64,000 bases of DNA from Eleusine coracana subsp. coracana. Its lineage: Eukaryota; Streptophyta; Magnoliopsida; Poales; Poaceae. Positions 1-11,215 of this stretch are shown piece after piece. The DNA lies in assembly GCA_032690845.1 (NCBI GenBank), contig CM064430.1, forward strand, positions 3,458,949-3,522,948, read 5' to 3'. Made by a program: the position numbers and the translations under genes. Each line of letters starts with the position of its first letter. The stretch's first letter is position 1. Below the pieces are notes generated by a model. The model saw only the letters and a list, made by a program, of their open reading frames with translations. It did no database searches and was not told where the DNA came from.

Positions 1-135
1 CTGGAACCAAAGGGGGGAGGTCCGTACCTCGTCATCAAAACAAATAGACCTAGAGTGTACAGGTTGGCAAGTTTGGAGGGCGAAGAGTTAAATCACTAGT
101 GGGACATGGATAATCTCTGCAAGTTCTACCCTTAA
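1..135 (+). pseudogene. Gypsy pol, integrase C-terminal end (broken)
   Basis: Frame 1 reads a typical gypsy pol tail: a GPYLV segment, then VYRLASLEG, then WDMDNLCKFYP followed by TAA at 133-135. This matches the conserved GP-x-V ... YRL ... W-x-hydrophobic-x-x-L-x-x-FYP end of plant gypsy integrases. An in-frame TAG at 97-99 sits where a serine normally precedes the WD, and the tryptophan normally found before GP is a glycine codon. This copy therefore cannot make intact polyprotein. Only about 44 codons are inside the window. Confidence 0.85.
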
Positions 136-469
136 AAAATCAGAGTATCAGGTGCAGTTTGTGCAGTTATAAGCGAACGAGCATAGTAGCATTTTATTTT
201 TTTGTAGTTTCTCTCTTTCAGAAGTTTTTGTAAAAGTCCGTACTCTTTTCCTCAGAGAGGAACCCAGTAATGGGGTGAGGTTTTTAACGAGGCGGCAAAA
301 TATAATCCCTAGCAAAGTAAAAGTTAGTTTTTCCCAAACACCTTGCAAGTTCCACGCAACTAAGTCAAAAGAACTCCCTACGAGAAGTTTTAACATTTGA
401 CAAAATTTAGAAATAGAGCCGGACGTAATGTCACAAAGGTAATGACATCACTATCCCGGCTCTACATTC

Positions 470-660
470 ATAAGCTCTAGCTTTTTCAAAAGTTGCTCAA
501 AGCGCAATTGATCGGACCCAATATGTCTCCACGAAGTTCTAACTTTTCAAAAGTTGCTCAAAGCGCAACTGATCAGACCCAATGTGTCTCAACGAAGTTC
601 TAACTTTTCAAAAGTCACTCAAAGCGCAAGACCCAATGTGTCTTGACGAAGTTCTAACTT
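470..660. repeat. Tandem repeat, period about 62 bp, three copies
   Basis: Three successive copies of a unit containing CTTTTCAAAAGTTGCTC, CAAAGCGCAA and GACCCAATGTGTCT begin near 480, 542 and 604. The third copy has a short internal deletion. The block lies in the gypsy element between pol and the antisense ORFs and runs into the 99-bp repeat block that follows. Confidence 0.85.
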
Positions 661-1575
661 TTAAAAAATCAATGAAGTCACAAAAGGGGCTCGATGAACT
701 TTTGCTCCGCACGCACCTCACCCCAAATCGAGTAAGGGGGGAGGGCAGCATTTTTCAAATTAAAAAATCGCCAAAGTCATAAAAGGGGCTTGGTGAACTT
801 TTGCTCCGCACGCACCTCGCCCCAAATCGACTAAGTGGGGAGGGTAGCGTTTTTCAAATTCAAAAAATCGCTAAAGTCACAAAAGGGGCTCGGTGAACTT
901 TCGCTCCACATGCACCTCGCCCCAAATAGACTAAGGGGGGAGGGTGGCGTTTTTCAGATTAAAAGAATTGCCAAAGTCACAAAAGGGGCTCGGTGAACTT
1001 TTGCTCCGCACGCACCTCGCCCCAAATCGACTAAGGGGGGAGGGCGGCGTTTTTCAAATTAAAAAATCACTAAAGTCGCAAAAAGGGCTCGGTGAACTTT
1101 CGCTCCGCACGCACCACGCCCCAAATCGACTAAGGGTGGAGGGCGACGTTTTTCAAATTAAAAAATCACCGAAGTAGTAAAAGGGGCTCCATGAATTTTC
1201 ACTCCGCACGCCCCTCGCCCCAAATCGACTAAGGGGGGAAGGCAGCGTTTTTAAATTAAAAAAAAACACTAAAGTCGCAAAAGGGGCTCGCTGAACTTTC
1301 GCTCCACACGCACCTCGCCCCAAATCGACTAAGGGTGGAGGGCGACGTTTTTCAAATTAAAAAATCACCAAAGTTGCAAAAGGGGCTTGGTGAATTTTTG
1401 CTCCGCACGCACCTCGCCCCAAATCGACTAAGGGGGAGGGTGGTGTTTTTCAAATTAAAAAATCACCAAAGTCGCAAAAGGGGCTCCGTGAATTTTTGCT
1501 TCGTACGCACCTCGCCCCAAATCAACTAAGGAGGAAGGGTAGTGTTTTTCAATTTAAAAAATTGCCAAAGTAAAA
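640..1575. repeat. Minisatellite, period about 99 bp, about nine copies
   Basis: The motif AAAAGGGGCTCGGTGAAC recurs near 682, 781, 881, 981, 1080, 1179, 1279, 1378 and 1476, giving a period of 98-100 bp. Each unit also contains CCCCAAATCGACTAAG, a G-rich run and a TTTTTCAAATTAAAAAAT stretch. The short plus-strand ORFs in this block simply read through the repeat and are not genes. Units differ at scattered bases, so the array is not recent. Confidence 0.93.
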
Positions 1576-1892
1576 AATCGCATCATAAACATTTTAAGGG
1601 AAAAACAACAACCATTACGGAAAGCAAAGTGTGCCAATATTGTTATTCATTCTCTTCCTTTACACAAATTCCAGTTTCAAGAAGTTGGGGAAATATCTTT
1701 TCCCACTCATCCTAAGTATAACCCATGGGAGCGCGGGGTAATTTTCCAAACATTCTATAATAATCAACCTTGCTAACCGTCGGAACTCGGGGTTTTGAAC
1801 CTTTGAAGAACCCTCAGAATCCCATATTTTTGTTGGCTGCTTCACAGTGTGGTATCCCGGTTGCCGCCATAAGAGCCGCAACCAACTTCAAG

Positions 1893-3115
1893 TTAATAAG
1901 ATTTTAGCTTACTAATCGGAATCTTTCGAACAACAAGCCTTGGCGCATGCTTTGACTGTTGATTTTGTTTAGCGCCGGAATTTGCAACATCACAAAGAGG
2001 TGAAACAGCTTGAGGAGCGTTTTCTACCTCGTCAAACACACTCCAATCAAGTTGCAGGGAAAGAGACGACCATGAAAACCTATAATGGCGAAGTACTTCG
2101 GAGCTGTCGCTACAAACTTCAATGAAAAAAGTAGCTGATCCCTGCACAAGTCCATCTTCAGGAACCTGCGCAGTATTAAGTGCTATCCTAAACCTGTCAT
2201 CTTTTCATGCATCTTCCGTAGGGGGATTGGCAGCAGAGCAGCATTTTTGGCGCCTGGCCTGTAGAGGTCCTTTTGATTCCCTTCGCCTTCACGAGTAGCA
2301 TCATCACGCAGTGCAGCAGCTTTCTTCATCTATGAATTTCATGAACGTGTCATAAATATTCTTTTAAATAATAATAGTAAATAAGCAAATAAAAAAGGAA
2401 AAGATGCAGGGGGGGAGCCACCTACCTCGGCCAATTTCAAGTGAGTGAACTCCATAGCAGCTTCTCGCACGTATCTTTTCCAGTACTTAACAACAACATG
2501 TTTCACCGCGGCGGAAACTTCCTCTGGCACCTCAGAGCGAGCATTTTTGTCAATAGCAACCGACAAGGTACCAAGAGCTGCTATATGGTCGCACCCGAGC
2601 CGGCTTAGAATGTTGAGAGCTGCGTCCACGGTTTGAAGAGCACCATAGTCGGAGCAGCGATCGATTTTGATGGTCAAAGCAGTGACCTCGCCATCTATCC
2701 AATCAAAAAATGAAGATTCGCTAATGGAGTCATGGTAACGATCAAGATCACCGCTTTCAGCCCCAACGCGGCGAAGTACATAGTTGTAGGCATAAAAAAC
2801 ACCCACGGCCCAAGCAGAAAAAGATGCCGAGTGAAGGCGAGAGGCCTTTTCTGCTTCGTCATATTTACTCTCCAGGTCATCGAAATCGCGGGACTTTGTC
2901 AGCATAGATCTCTTCCATTCTTCGTTCTCTTTCTCCAAATCTGCAATCTTCACCTGGCATGAACTGAGCTCATTTTCCTGAACACCGATTTTCTTCACGG
3001 CTTTATCTCGTTCGTGCAGAAGTTCATCATTTTTGGACCTCAGTGAAGCAATGGTGGCCATAGCAGATTTTTCACTACCAATTTTCTGACCAACCACTTC
3101 GGAAAGAGCGAGGTT
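1893..3115 (-). CDS. Antisense ORF of the gypsy element, coiled-coil part
   Basis: On the minus strand two exon-like blocks are open: 3115-2426 (230 codons, bounded by TGCAG and a GTAGGT donor) and 2165-1893 (90 codons plus stop, preceded by GCGCAG). The larger block has a heptad-rich segment with ERDKAVKKIG and DLEKENEEWK, which predicts a coiled coil, followed by a mixed helical region ending in KLAEV. The shorter block supplies a serine-rich tail. The same type of antisense protein occurs in grass gypsy elements and is usually labelled an unclassified retrotransposon protein; its role is unknown. The adjoining upstream part of the same frame carries stop codons, so the whole gene is probably dead. 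Exon limits are inferred from splice motifs. Confidence 0.6.
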
Positions 3116-3729
3116 CTGCATGAAGTGATAAATAAGTAATAACTTAAAAGTATAAAAGTTGCAATCAATCCAATGCACGAAACAAGAGCATAGAGAAAGC
3201 ACAAAAAATTACATGTCGTAGCATGGTGGAGGTCAAGCTGTTTAATTTCTCGAGAGAAAAACCAGATACGTGTTGTTTCAGTTCTGCAAGAGTGAAGTCA
3301 TCTAGATAAGCAAAAACATAAACATACGTAACGAAAGACAGAAAGGGACGTGCAAACCTGATTCGGTCACAGAGTCAAAGATATCCCAACTTTTCAGATT
3401 TCCAAAGTCCACTCTAGAAGAAGAACCACTTCGTCGAGCGGGAGTAGGCGCTGAAACTCATTAAAAAGAATAAAGTTAGGAGACATAAAAAATAAAAATA
3501 AAAATAAAAATATAAACATAAGGGGGAGGGGGGGGGGGGGCATCAGAGACATACCGGCAGCAACCACAACACTTCGTTCGCGAGTGGGAGACTGGCTGGC
3601 TTTGTCACAGGCTGTACCATCAAGAGAGACCGGCCAGTAGATAGCTGGTCCACAGCAGGAAGAGCAAACATCTCGTGCCCTTCCTCCGCATCACTGTCTT
3701 CGTAATCAGACAGAGCACCTGGCATCCTT

Positions 3730-5445
3730 TCAGTGAAAGCAACCTTCGCGAACGATGCGAGGTGGGTTAGGCTGCTGATTTTTGGACGGGCATTTCAAGC
3801 GAGGTTGCGGCGACTCAGAGCCAGAGGACAAATCTTCTGTGTCTGCCTTTTTCCTCTTAGCACAAGTCTTGACCCTCGTAGCAGCAGCCTTGCGCATTTC
3901 CACACGAATGTTCTTGCCGCCATGGAGTTTTGCAGCAGGGGCAGCGGGGCATCGGGGAGGTCCGTATGGAATGCCATTCACCTCAAAGATGCGATTGAAC
4001 CTCGCCCCAGAGAAAGTGTACTCTTGGACAGCTTAGTGTTTTGCAGCCGTGTATTTCCCAACATAATGAACCCTGAATTATTCAATCCTCTTCACAAATT
4101 GCTCATTATCCAGAGTACCTTTCCTGACTCCCACGACGGGGAAAGTAAGTCTAGTCTTCCCATCTTTGAGCAGACGGTTTTCAAGCATGGAAATAGAAAA
4201 GTCTGACTTCAAAGGCTGCATGGAAGCAATGCAGTAGTCTTCGACAAGATCGTGGCCACTGCTATACCAGCTAGCCTCGCAAAAGACAACAACCATATGA
4301 TTTCCTGGAGCCACTTTGATGGGTGGATTAAAAATACCATCTAAGGGTCTCATAGTTGATGCAAGTGGGTGCGAAGTCTGAATACCACTGTCCGTCACAA
4401 CATGATCAGACGAGACGCGGACATAAAACCAACAGGAATACCATTTGTCAGTCCACTTGTCCCGGGAGCACGAAGTGAATCTAGCATTGTACTTCGGGCG
4501 GGCTTTGAAGGAACAACACCCATAGTCAGCGTTGCACTTAATTCCTTTATGACTAACAATGCGCTTTTGATAGTGAACACAGAAAAACTTAGTAAAAACT
4601 TCGGTGTCAGGCTCACCACCATATGACTTCATCGCCCACGCAAACTTAGCAAGTTGAACAATATCGCTAGGGGTCAAATAATGCAGTTCAATATTGAAAT
4701 TGCGAAGCACATCAGCAACAAAAGGATGACAAGGAAGCCATAGTCCAGCATAAAAAAATTCAGCAAAAATGATGGCCTCATATGGTTCTGTACAAGGTGT
4801 AGCCTCGTCATCGTTAGGGACCCGAGCGAAACCCTCGGGAAAGAAATTACGTTTCTCCATCTTAGGGATAGCATCGAGGTTAAACCGTGAAGCCCGAGTA
4901 AAATTGGTGTGGGGAAAATCAATCTTTGCACCTTTCCGTTTTTTCTTTGATGAAATGCCAGCAACCAAGTTCAGACCAGCATCGGATGATCCTTGTCGAC
5001 CATCAGCAACTACAGACGTGGAAAGTAGCTTGTGTTCAGCCTGATATGCATTAACCTCACCTTCATCACCATAATCGTTATCCGACTCTTGACGCTCAGA
5101 CTTATCATCCCCGATGTCTTTTTCGCTAGTTCCAAGCGGTTGACGCAGTTGGCCAGCACGCCGCGCCTTGAAAGCCTCAGGGTCTTCGCCATCCGAAACT
5201 AGTAAGACTTCATCATCATCGCCTAGCACACTGTTCGATCGATGGGCCGAATGAGACATAGACCTCGCAGCAGCTCCAGCATCCTCAGCAGCACCAGCAT
5301 CCTCATCGTTATAAGCCATGTTACCTTCAACCAAATCAGGCTGAGGAGTGGCTATTGCCAGAGCAGACCCCCAGGTCCCCGCAGCCTCATCACGAAGTTG
5401 GTCGGATGCGGATTCAAGAGCAGCAGTTTGCTTAACACGAGCCAT
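3730..5445 (-). pseudogene. Antisense ORF of the gypsy element, putative gypsy-type transposon domain
   Basis: The minus-strand ORF starts at ATG 5445 (MARVKQTAALES), just after a splice-acceptor-like TGTAG. It is acidic and low-complexity for about 200 residues, then enters a conserved block with FPEGFARVPNDDEATPC, FYAGLWLPCHPF and LTPSDIVQLAKFAWA. From family knowledge this resembles the plant domain called putative gypsy type transposon (Transposase_28, PF04195). After KRIE a TAA stop appears near 4077. The same frame then continues as recognisable sequence, through another stop, into a basic, nuclear-type region (KTCAKRKKADTED) ending near 3730. Two nonsense codons in otherwise continuous sequence mark it as a pseudogene. 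It is antisense to pol and downstream of it. Confidence 0.65.
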
Positions 5446-6327
5446 CTTTTCAGAGCCTACAAAACAGTTAAAATTAGCAAGAAGTAAAAGGAGAAACCAT
5501 GTTACAGTGAGGTAAAAGATGGAAATGTCAAAACCTGCAATGCCAATGGCAAAGATCAAAAGCCAAAAGCATTAGGGAAGTGAAAAGCGAGGTGCACAAG
5601 TGCAGCAAACAAAGTAGCTAAGAGCAAATGAGCGGCGGGGGTCTGCTGGAAGACCCCAGGGCTTTGTTTTCTAGGGAGGAAACCGAAGCCAGCATTGAAT
5701 GATCAAACACATGTCAGCGCGACACACTAAGAAATCGGAACACGGGAAGCAACATGAAAATCGAAAATAGCATTATGACGAGATGAGCAAAACAAAGACA
5801 AAGTTTTAATGCGGCCCACAAATCAAAGATGTTGCCTTAAATGCGGCAAAATACCATTTGAAAGAGAAACAATGAAGTACTCAATACCAGATTAATCCGA
5901 AGCCATTGACAAGGTGGTCATTCGCGAGGTGGATGAGGATGAAGTGGGGGAAGACGATCCTGATGTTGACGAACCAGCCGAAGACGAGGTAGAGCTAGGA
6001 TCCAAAGAAATCGCAAGCATTTTTAGGTCAAGGAAAGGGACAAGGAGGATCTACACCCAGGGGGCCATCATCAGAAAGACCAACGATCATCAAAGTAGCT
6101 GTTAAAAGACAAATATGACCGTTACCCAAATACTAATGCAAAATTCAAAATATGTCAGGGTCTAACTTTGAAGTTGAGGGTGGCATTTTTATAAAAAGAA
6201 CATTGCTAATAAGCACAGGCTGAAGACGACCTTACTAGATTAATCAAAAAGGACCTCGCAAAGGCGACATCGTAGTTCGAGAAGGGATTAAGCCCTTCGA
6301 AGTAGACCTTATCCCTCAAGGGGCTAT
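5446..6327. other. Non-coding 3' internal region of the gypsy element
   Basis: No convincing gene is seen. An acidic open stretch at about 5914-6105 (plus strand, rich in E, D and V codons) is short and has no recognisable domain. The last bases before the LTR (CCTCAAGGGGCTAT) are purine-rich in part and could serve as the polypurine tract for plus-strand priming. Confidence 0.5.
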
Positions 6328-6990
6328 TGTTGGGGACGCGATGCAGGTGAATGATTAGTTCACTTCAATCACGAGGTCCTTTTTATTGTTCTAGTCAATT
6401 TGCCATTTTTGGGTGAAGAACTAGCGCAGACATCATCGAAGCATTCACGATCAGAATGAAGTCGCGTCTTAACGAGGTGAAGTTTGATCCGCCAGAAGAG
6501 TGCGAGGCGAAAGTCAGCACCCTAGGCGAATCAGAAGAGTCCATGTTGTGTGGTCCATGACAAAGTGGACTGGAGGAGCCCGTGTCGCGAAGTTCGCAGC
6601 GAAGTGGACTAGAGGACTTTGCGAGTTTCCTCGCTGGAGTGACAAGCTCGGGGTGGTGGTGGGGGGGGGGGGGGGAGTCCCGAAATGCCCCTCAGCGGGT
6701 GTTGCGTCAAGTAGTAGGGTCTAGGGTTTTCAAGGTTATTTTAGTCATTTGAAGTGTTGTAGTGGGTTTCTTGAGCTATAAAAGGACACCCACGGGCTCC
6801 TATAGGGGTGTGTGCTTTAGGGGGTCAAGGTTCCCACTCACCCAGTGTAACCTCGTAACACTTGAATAGAAGAGACACATTTTGGAGGCGTGACAAACCA
6901 CTTCGTTTTATGAAAGAAAATTAATTCGTTCAGTATCGAGAAAATCTAACGGGACTTTAGAAATCATTACCGAGTTTCAAAGCCCCAACA
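6328..6990 (+). repeat. 3' LTR of the gypsy element
   Basis: The LTR runs from TGTTGGGGACGCG to CAAAGCCCCAACA, so it has the TG...CA ends and an inverted TGTTGGGG/CCCCAACA terminus. Its length is 663 bp. It contains a TATA box (CTATAAAAGG, about 6777-6786) and a 15-base G run at 6661-6675. The orientation agrees with the plus-strand pol. Confidence 0.9.
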
Positions 6991-7094
6991 ATAGTCTGCT
7001 ATCATTTAAAAATGAATATGAGTATATGAGATAATTTTATTTGATTAATACTTTATAATTATGTTTTAATTAGTTGACAATTTAAAAATAAGAA

Positions 7095-7290
7095 GTAATG
7101 GGCCCAATACGATCATTTGGGCCTAATTCATCAAATCATATGGCCCAACCTAACATGGACTCATCCTCGATCCTTAGATCAACGAATCGATGGTTGATAT
7201 TGTATTTAGAATTCTATCCCTCTACATATATAATATCAAACCCTAAGCCCCTCAATCCCCATCTCTCTCTCTCTCTCTCTCTCCCCTACC
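7095..7290 (+). promoter_or_regulatory. Promoter and 5' leader start of the MBD-like gene
   Basis: Three GGGCC-type site II elements (ATGGGCCCAA near 7098, TTGGGCCTAA near 7128, ATGGCCCAAC near 7140) precede a TATA-like TACATATATAATATC (about 7222). A telo-box AAACCCTAAG (about 7239) and a CT microsatellite (about 7261-7284) follow. This set of site II, telo-box and CT leader is common in promoters of plant housekeeping genes. The next plus-strand coding exons begin 2 kb downstream, so a leader with introns is inferred. Confidence 0.55.
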
Positions 7291-9372
7291 TCCTCTTCAA
7301 CTCTTCCTCTTTTTTCTTCTACCTTTCTCCCTCATATCCTCTCTAGATTTGGTAGATTTTTTGTTCGTAGCAAGATTTGGTAGTGATTGGGCTCGAATTT
7401 CTTTGGGGATTTTATTCCTAGGACTCGTGAGAGCATGTCTGGATCACGGATTGACTGAATCCTCTCACAAGCACTCGTAGCACGTCCAGCAGCAGCAGCA
7501 GCTCGCCAACCTCTCTGAGTGTCCGTGTGGCAGCAACAACGACACCAGAAACAAGTAGCTGAGCAGCGACGTGGAGTGCACGGCAGAGAAGCATACACCA
7601 AGCTGAGATCGAGTGACAGGTACACCAACGCTCTACTTTGCGTTGCTGTGTCAGTGAAAGTCTGATAGATTTATCTCTCTGGCCAACAAGCTTATTAATT
7701 TATTATTGTTGGTTGTCTTGAGCGTACTGTTTTAGGAACTTGTCTATTTGTTTAATTGATGCATTAGTGAAACAGGTTCTTGAGAATCAATTGTTTATTC
7801 AATAATCTTTGAAAGCATGCATGCTACGTTCTAATTAGCTTGTGCACTTCGAGCAGCACTTTGCTTTCCTTGCGTCAGTAGATTGATTAATCCTTGCCGG
7901 CTAATTAAATTCATGGCTTCTATGTGCCTGTAGCTGTTTGCTTTAGTAAATTGGGTATCTTTGCTTATCTCTTTCTTTGGCGGCAGCTTAGCTTTGCATC
8001 AAATTAATTATCTAGCCCTTGTCTGCTACCATGCTTTTCGTTTAGGAGTGTAGAATAATAGGAGAACACCTCGCAAGGCTCTAGGCCAGGGGTGACTGCA
8101 TATTTATAGCTGGTCCAAGCCAAGCTATGGTAGGTTACAAAGATCCTCATTTAGAGGAGATTTACAATCAACACTATCAACACTTTCCTATAAGCAGTAT
8201 ACTCTAATAAGGAGCACAGTACCAGTGTTATTTGTGATAGCCTGATTTATCTTTATTGCTTTGTGTCAACATGACTATTGCATGTGTAGTTCGAATGTAA
8301 GAAAAAAAGTTCATTTGCCTTTACATGCTCTATAGAAATTCGTTTTTGGTATAGTGCTTGTCTCGAGAGCATAGTGATCAGGGCTCCTCTTTTTCAATCG
8401 CTGCAGCATGTTGGCGAAATGGCAAGAAAGCATATTATTTGATCTTTTAGCTGCTGTGGTTTGTGTGCTTGCCTATTTAGTCTCTCTTATTAATCAACTC
8501 TTGGCATGATGAACAGAGTAGCTGGTGTTTGTTCTTTTGCATGCAGTAATTTACCAGCTTTTACATGCTTGCATGGTAAGTGAACAACTTGTATTATTTC
8601 CAAAGAAATATGACACCATGTCTTTGTACTTGTTTAGCAATAGTATAATCATGTTTATTTGCAAGCTGCGGGACATCCTGCGTGTTCGTGCTTGTGTAGA
8701 AACATGGAAGCTAGTAGCATCTTTATAAACCTAGGGATGCTAGTTGTTCAGAGCTATATGGAGAGAAGCACTACATGAAGATAGGTGCAAGATGTGGCGT
8801 GGGAGGGGCTAAAAGATTAGCATGAAGACCATTCATGCCTGTAACTTTAAAAATAGGTTGTCAGATGAAGATAAGCCCATGGCACATCCTAAAATGGACT
8901 TCACTATGCCATGTCGGTCCATTTGGCACGACAGTCCGGCAGCCCGGTGGCCTGGAGCCCGATCCGACGGAGGCAGCAATGTTGTGGCAGATACAACAGA
9001 GGTGAATGTTGGAATGGAGCAGGGAAAGGCGGCGTTGGATACGTGCAAGGCCTCGAGGCGGCCACGTGGGTGCATAGATGGGGATTGCAGGATTTATTGC
9101 TGCGAAAGATCTGATTCATTTGCACTCAAGTAACTTTAGTCCTGCTTGCACAACTAATAAGAAGCATGATTTCATGTTTATTGTAAAAGAGATTTGTTAT
9201 ATTACGAACATTATCCCTTCTTTGGTTACTAGTAATCTTTGTTTGTGTAACAAATCACTTACAAATAAAGTTGAATGTATGATTTCATGTTATATATCTT
9301 CAACTCATAGAGTGAGAAACTCTTTATCCACATGTACATATGTTGATAACCACTAAATATTGTCAACTGCAG
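7291..9372 (+). other. Probable 5' leader exons and introns of the MBD-like gene
   Basis: A likely leader exon ends at GTGACAG followed by GTACAC near 7620. It contains a short upstream ORF (ATG at about 7436, seven codons). The remainder to 9372 is AT-rich, with only short open frames and no recognisable domain. The segment from about 9108 is the first copy of an intron-exon duplication (see the repeat feature). I could not identify the exon that carries the true start codon. Confidence 0.4.
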
Positions 9373-10127
9373 ACCAAAAAATATCTTGTACACAGTGCAA
9401 GTGACGGTCAGGGGGCCTACATGGAAGCAGATTCTAGACGTCAAGTTGTAAGGTCTCATGCTAACGAAGCTAATATTAGTGGAGTACCTTGGCCACCGGT
9501 TGAGGTGCAAAAGAATTTCTTACCTCTTCCATGTGGTCCTGCTGACCACATGGAAGTATATTCAGGGCTTCATGATGTAGCAAATAAAGATGTAAGCTCT
9601 GATTGCTGGCAATCTGTGCCAGGAGCTCATATAGATCATTCAGCTGGGAGAGACAAGGTTGGTGAACTACTAAACCGCTAATTCTCAGTAATGATATACT
9701 ACTATTGCAATAGTTTCCCAAATTTCTATCTGTACTTCTCTTATAGTTGTCTAGATATTATTCTGCAACAAGTGTAACTATTTGATTCTTTCATCAGATA
9801 GTGTCTCGTAAACTTAAATTTAACACCACTGAAGACTAACAAGGGAATATCTGTTTCCTCTGGTCATCAGGAGTTTAAATTCTTGAGGAGTAAACCTGGT
9901 GTTTCAAGGATCCTGGCAGGAGGAGTCCAACAAGTTTCTAACCAGAGCGCATGTGATGGTATCATTCTAGCAAAAAGGCATATTGCAGACCTCCAGACAA
10001 GGGCCAATTATGACATGGTTCAACCAGCAAGTGCTAAGGTCTCATCACCTCTAGATTATTGTTTTGTATTTCCTTTCAGTCTACATGATTTTGAAACGTG
10101 TATAGTTGGAGACACAAACTATGAGTA

Positions 10128-10167
<40 letters not shown>

Positions 10168-11215
10168 GCATAACCTAATATATACTAATACATCTTTTTG
10201 CTCTAGAAGTTACTTCCAGAACCTACTGATCGCTTCAGCTTCTAGAATAAATAGGGGCTAAGAACTGTCACTTGCCGATACAACTATAAAGATATGTGAT
10301 TCATGTTAACAAAAAACGATTTTAGCAGACCTATCAGTAGAATTAAGTTTTTAAAAATATTTTTTTTATATGTTGAATATTTGTGAGACAAATTTGTTTG
10401 TCAAGAGTTGGCTTGTATCCAATTTTTGTTTGTTATTCATCCACCTGCCATTGGTTAAATCCATTTAACTATATTAGTAAGCCCGCCCCTTTTATGGAGC
10501 TGGACCCTATAAACATGTATTCAATTTCATGTTAAATGTTCATATTCGAAAGAGTGCGCAGATAAATGCAATCAAATGTCCATGTTAATAAAAAGGAACC
10601 GATCATGAGAGCTGAAAGAAGAATCCACCATACCGCCAATGTTTGAAATGGGGGAACTTGAGGTATTGATTATAGTGTTATATCTATCCTATAGGTTTGA
10701 ACAACAGATTTCATCTCGTACATACACTATAGAATGACGTCCTCAACCAAGTGCCAACAGATAATTGACATGAACAATGTTCTTGATCTATTGCTATAAA
10801 GGTGTGATTCATTCAAATTCAAGTGACTTTACCCCCGCTTGCGCAAGTATTATGAATCATGATTACGTATTTATTGTAAAAGAGATTCATTAGATTATGA
10901 CTATTCCTCCTTGTTTGGTTATTAGTAATCTTTCTTTGTGTAACAAATCACTCATAAAAAAAATTTATGTACAGTTTCATGTTATCTTCAGCTCATATAT
11001 ATAGTGAGAAACTATTTATCCATGTATATGTTGACTAGCACTAATTATTTTCAACTACAGACCAAAAACTACCTTCTACATCATGCAAATGACGGACAGG
11101 GGGCTTACATGGAAGCAAATTCGAAATATCAAGTTTTTAGGTCCCATGCTGAGGGAGCTAATATCAATATAGCACCTTGGCGACCGGTTGAGCAGTGAAA
11201 GACTTTCTTACATCT
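9108..11215 (+). repeat. Diverged intron-exon tandem duplication inside the MBD-like gene
   Basis: Segment 9108-9510 (end of intron plus exon start) is repeated at about 10795-11210. Shared landmarks include GTAAAAGAGATT, GTGTAACAAATCACT, GTGAGAAACT, the acceptor followed by ACCAAAAA, GACGGTCAGGGGGC against GACGGACAGGGGGC, and TGGAAGCA. The duplicated unit spans about 1.7 kb and created two MBD-like modules. Identity looks moderate, with many substitutions and small indels, so the event is old. Confidence 0.85.

Larger units (their letters stand above)
1..6990 (+). mobile_element. Gypsy-type LTR retrotransposon, 3' portion
   Basis: The window opens inside a Ty3/gypsy element on the plus strand. 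Visible parts in order are the C-terminus of pol (1-135), two blocks of tandem repeats (470-1575), a long 3' region with antisense ORFs on the minus strand (1893-5445), a stretch without clear coding (5450-6327), a short purine run before the LTR, and the 3' LTR (6328-6990). The 5' LTR, gag and most of pol lie outside the window. The 5 bases after the LTR, ATAGT, would be the target duplication, but the matching copy is off-window. Several grass gypsy families carry antisense ORFs between pol and the 3' LTR; I do not assign a family name. The layout is seen in the sequence and the class assignment rests on the pol tail. Confidence 0.9.

Noticed and set aside
582..1529. Plus-strand ORFs with repeated QIKKSPKSQKGLGELLLRTH
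   Set aside because: They are read-through of the 99-bp minisatellite in frame; no independent coding evidence.
8822..9133. Open frame that could be the start exon of the MBD-like gene
   Set aside because: No GT donor in the right phase is visible at its end, overlapping frames are open on both strands, and there is no domain.
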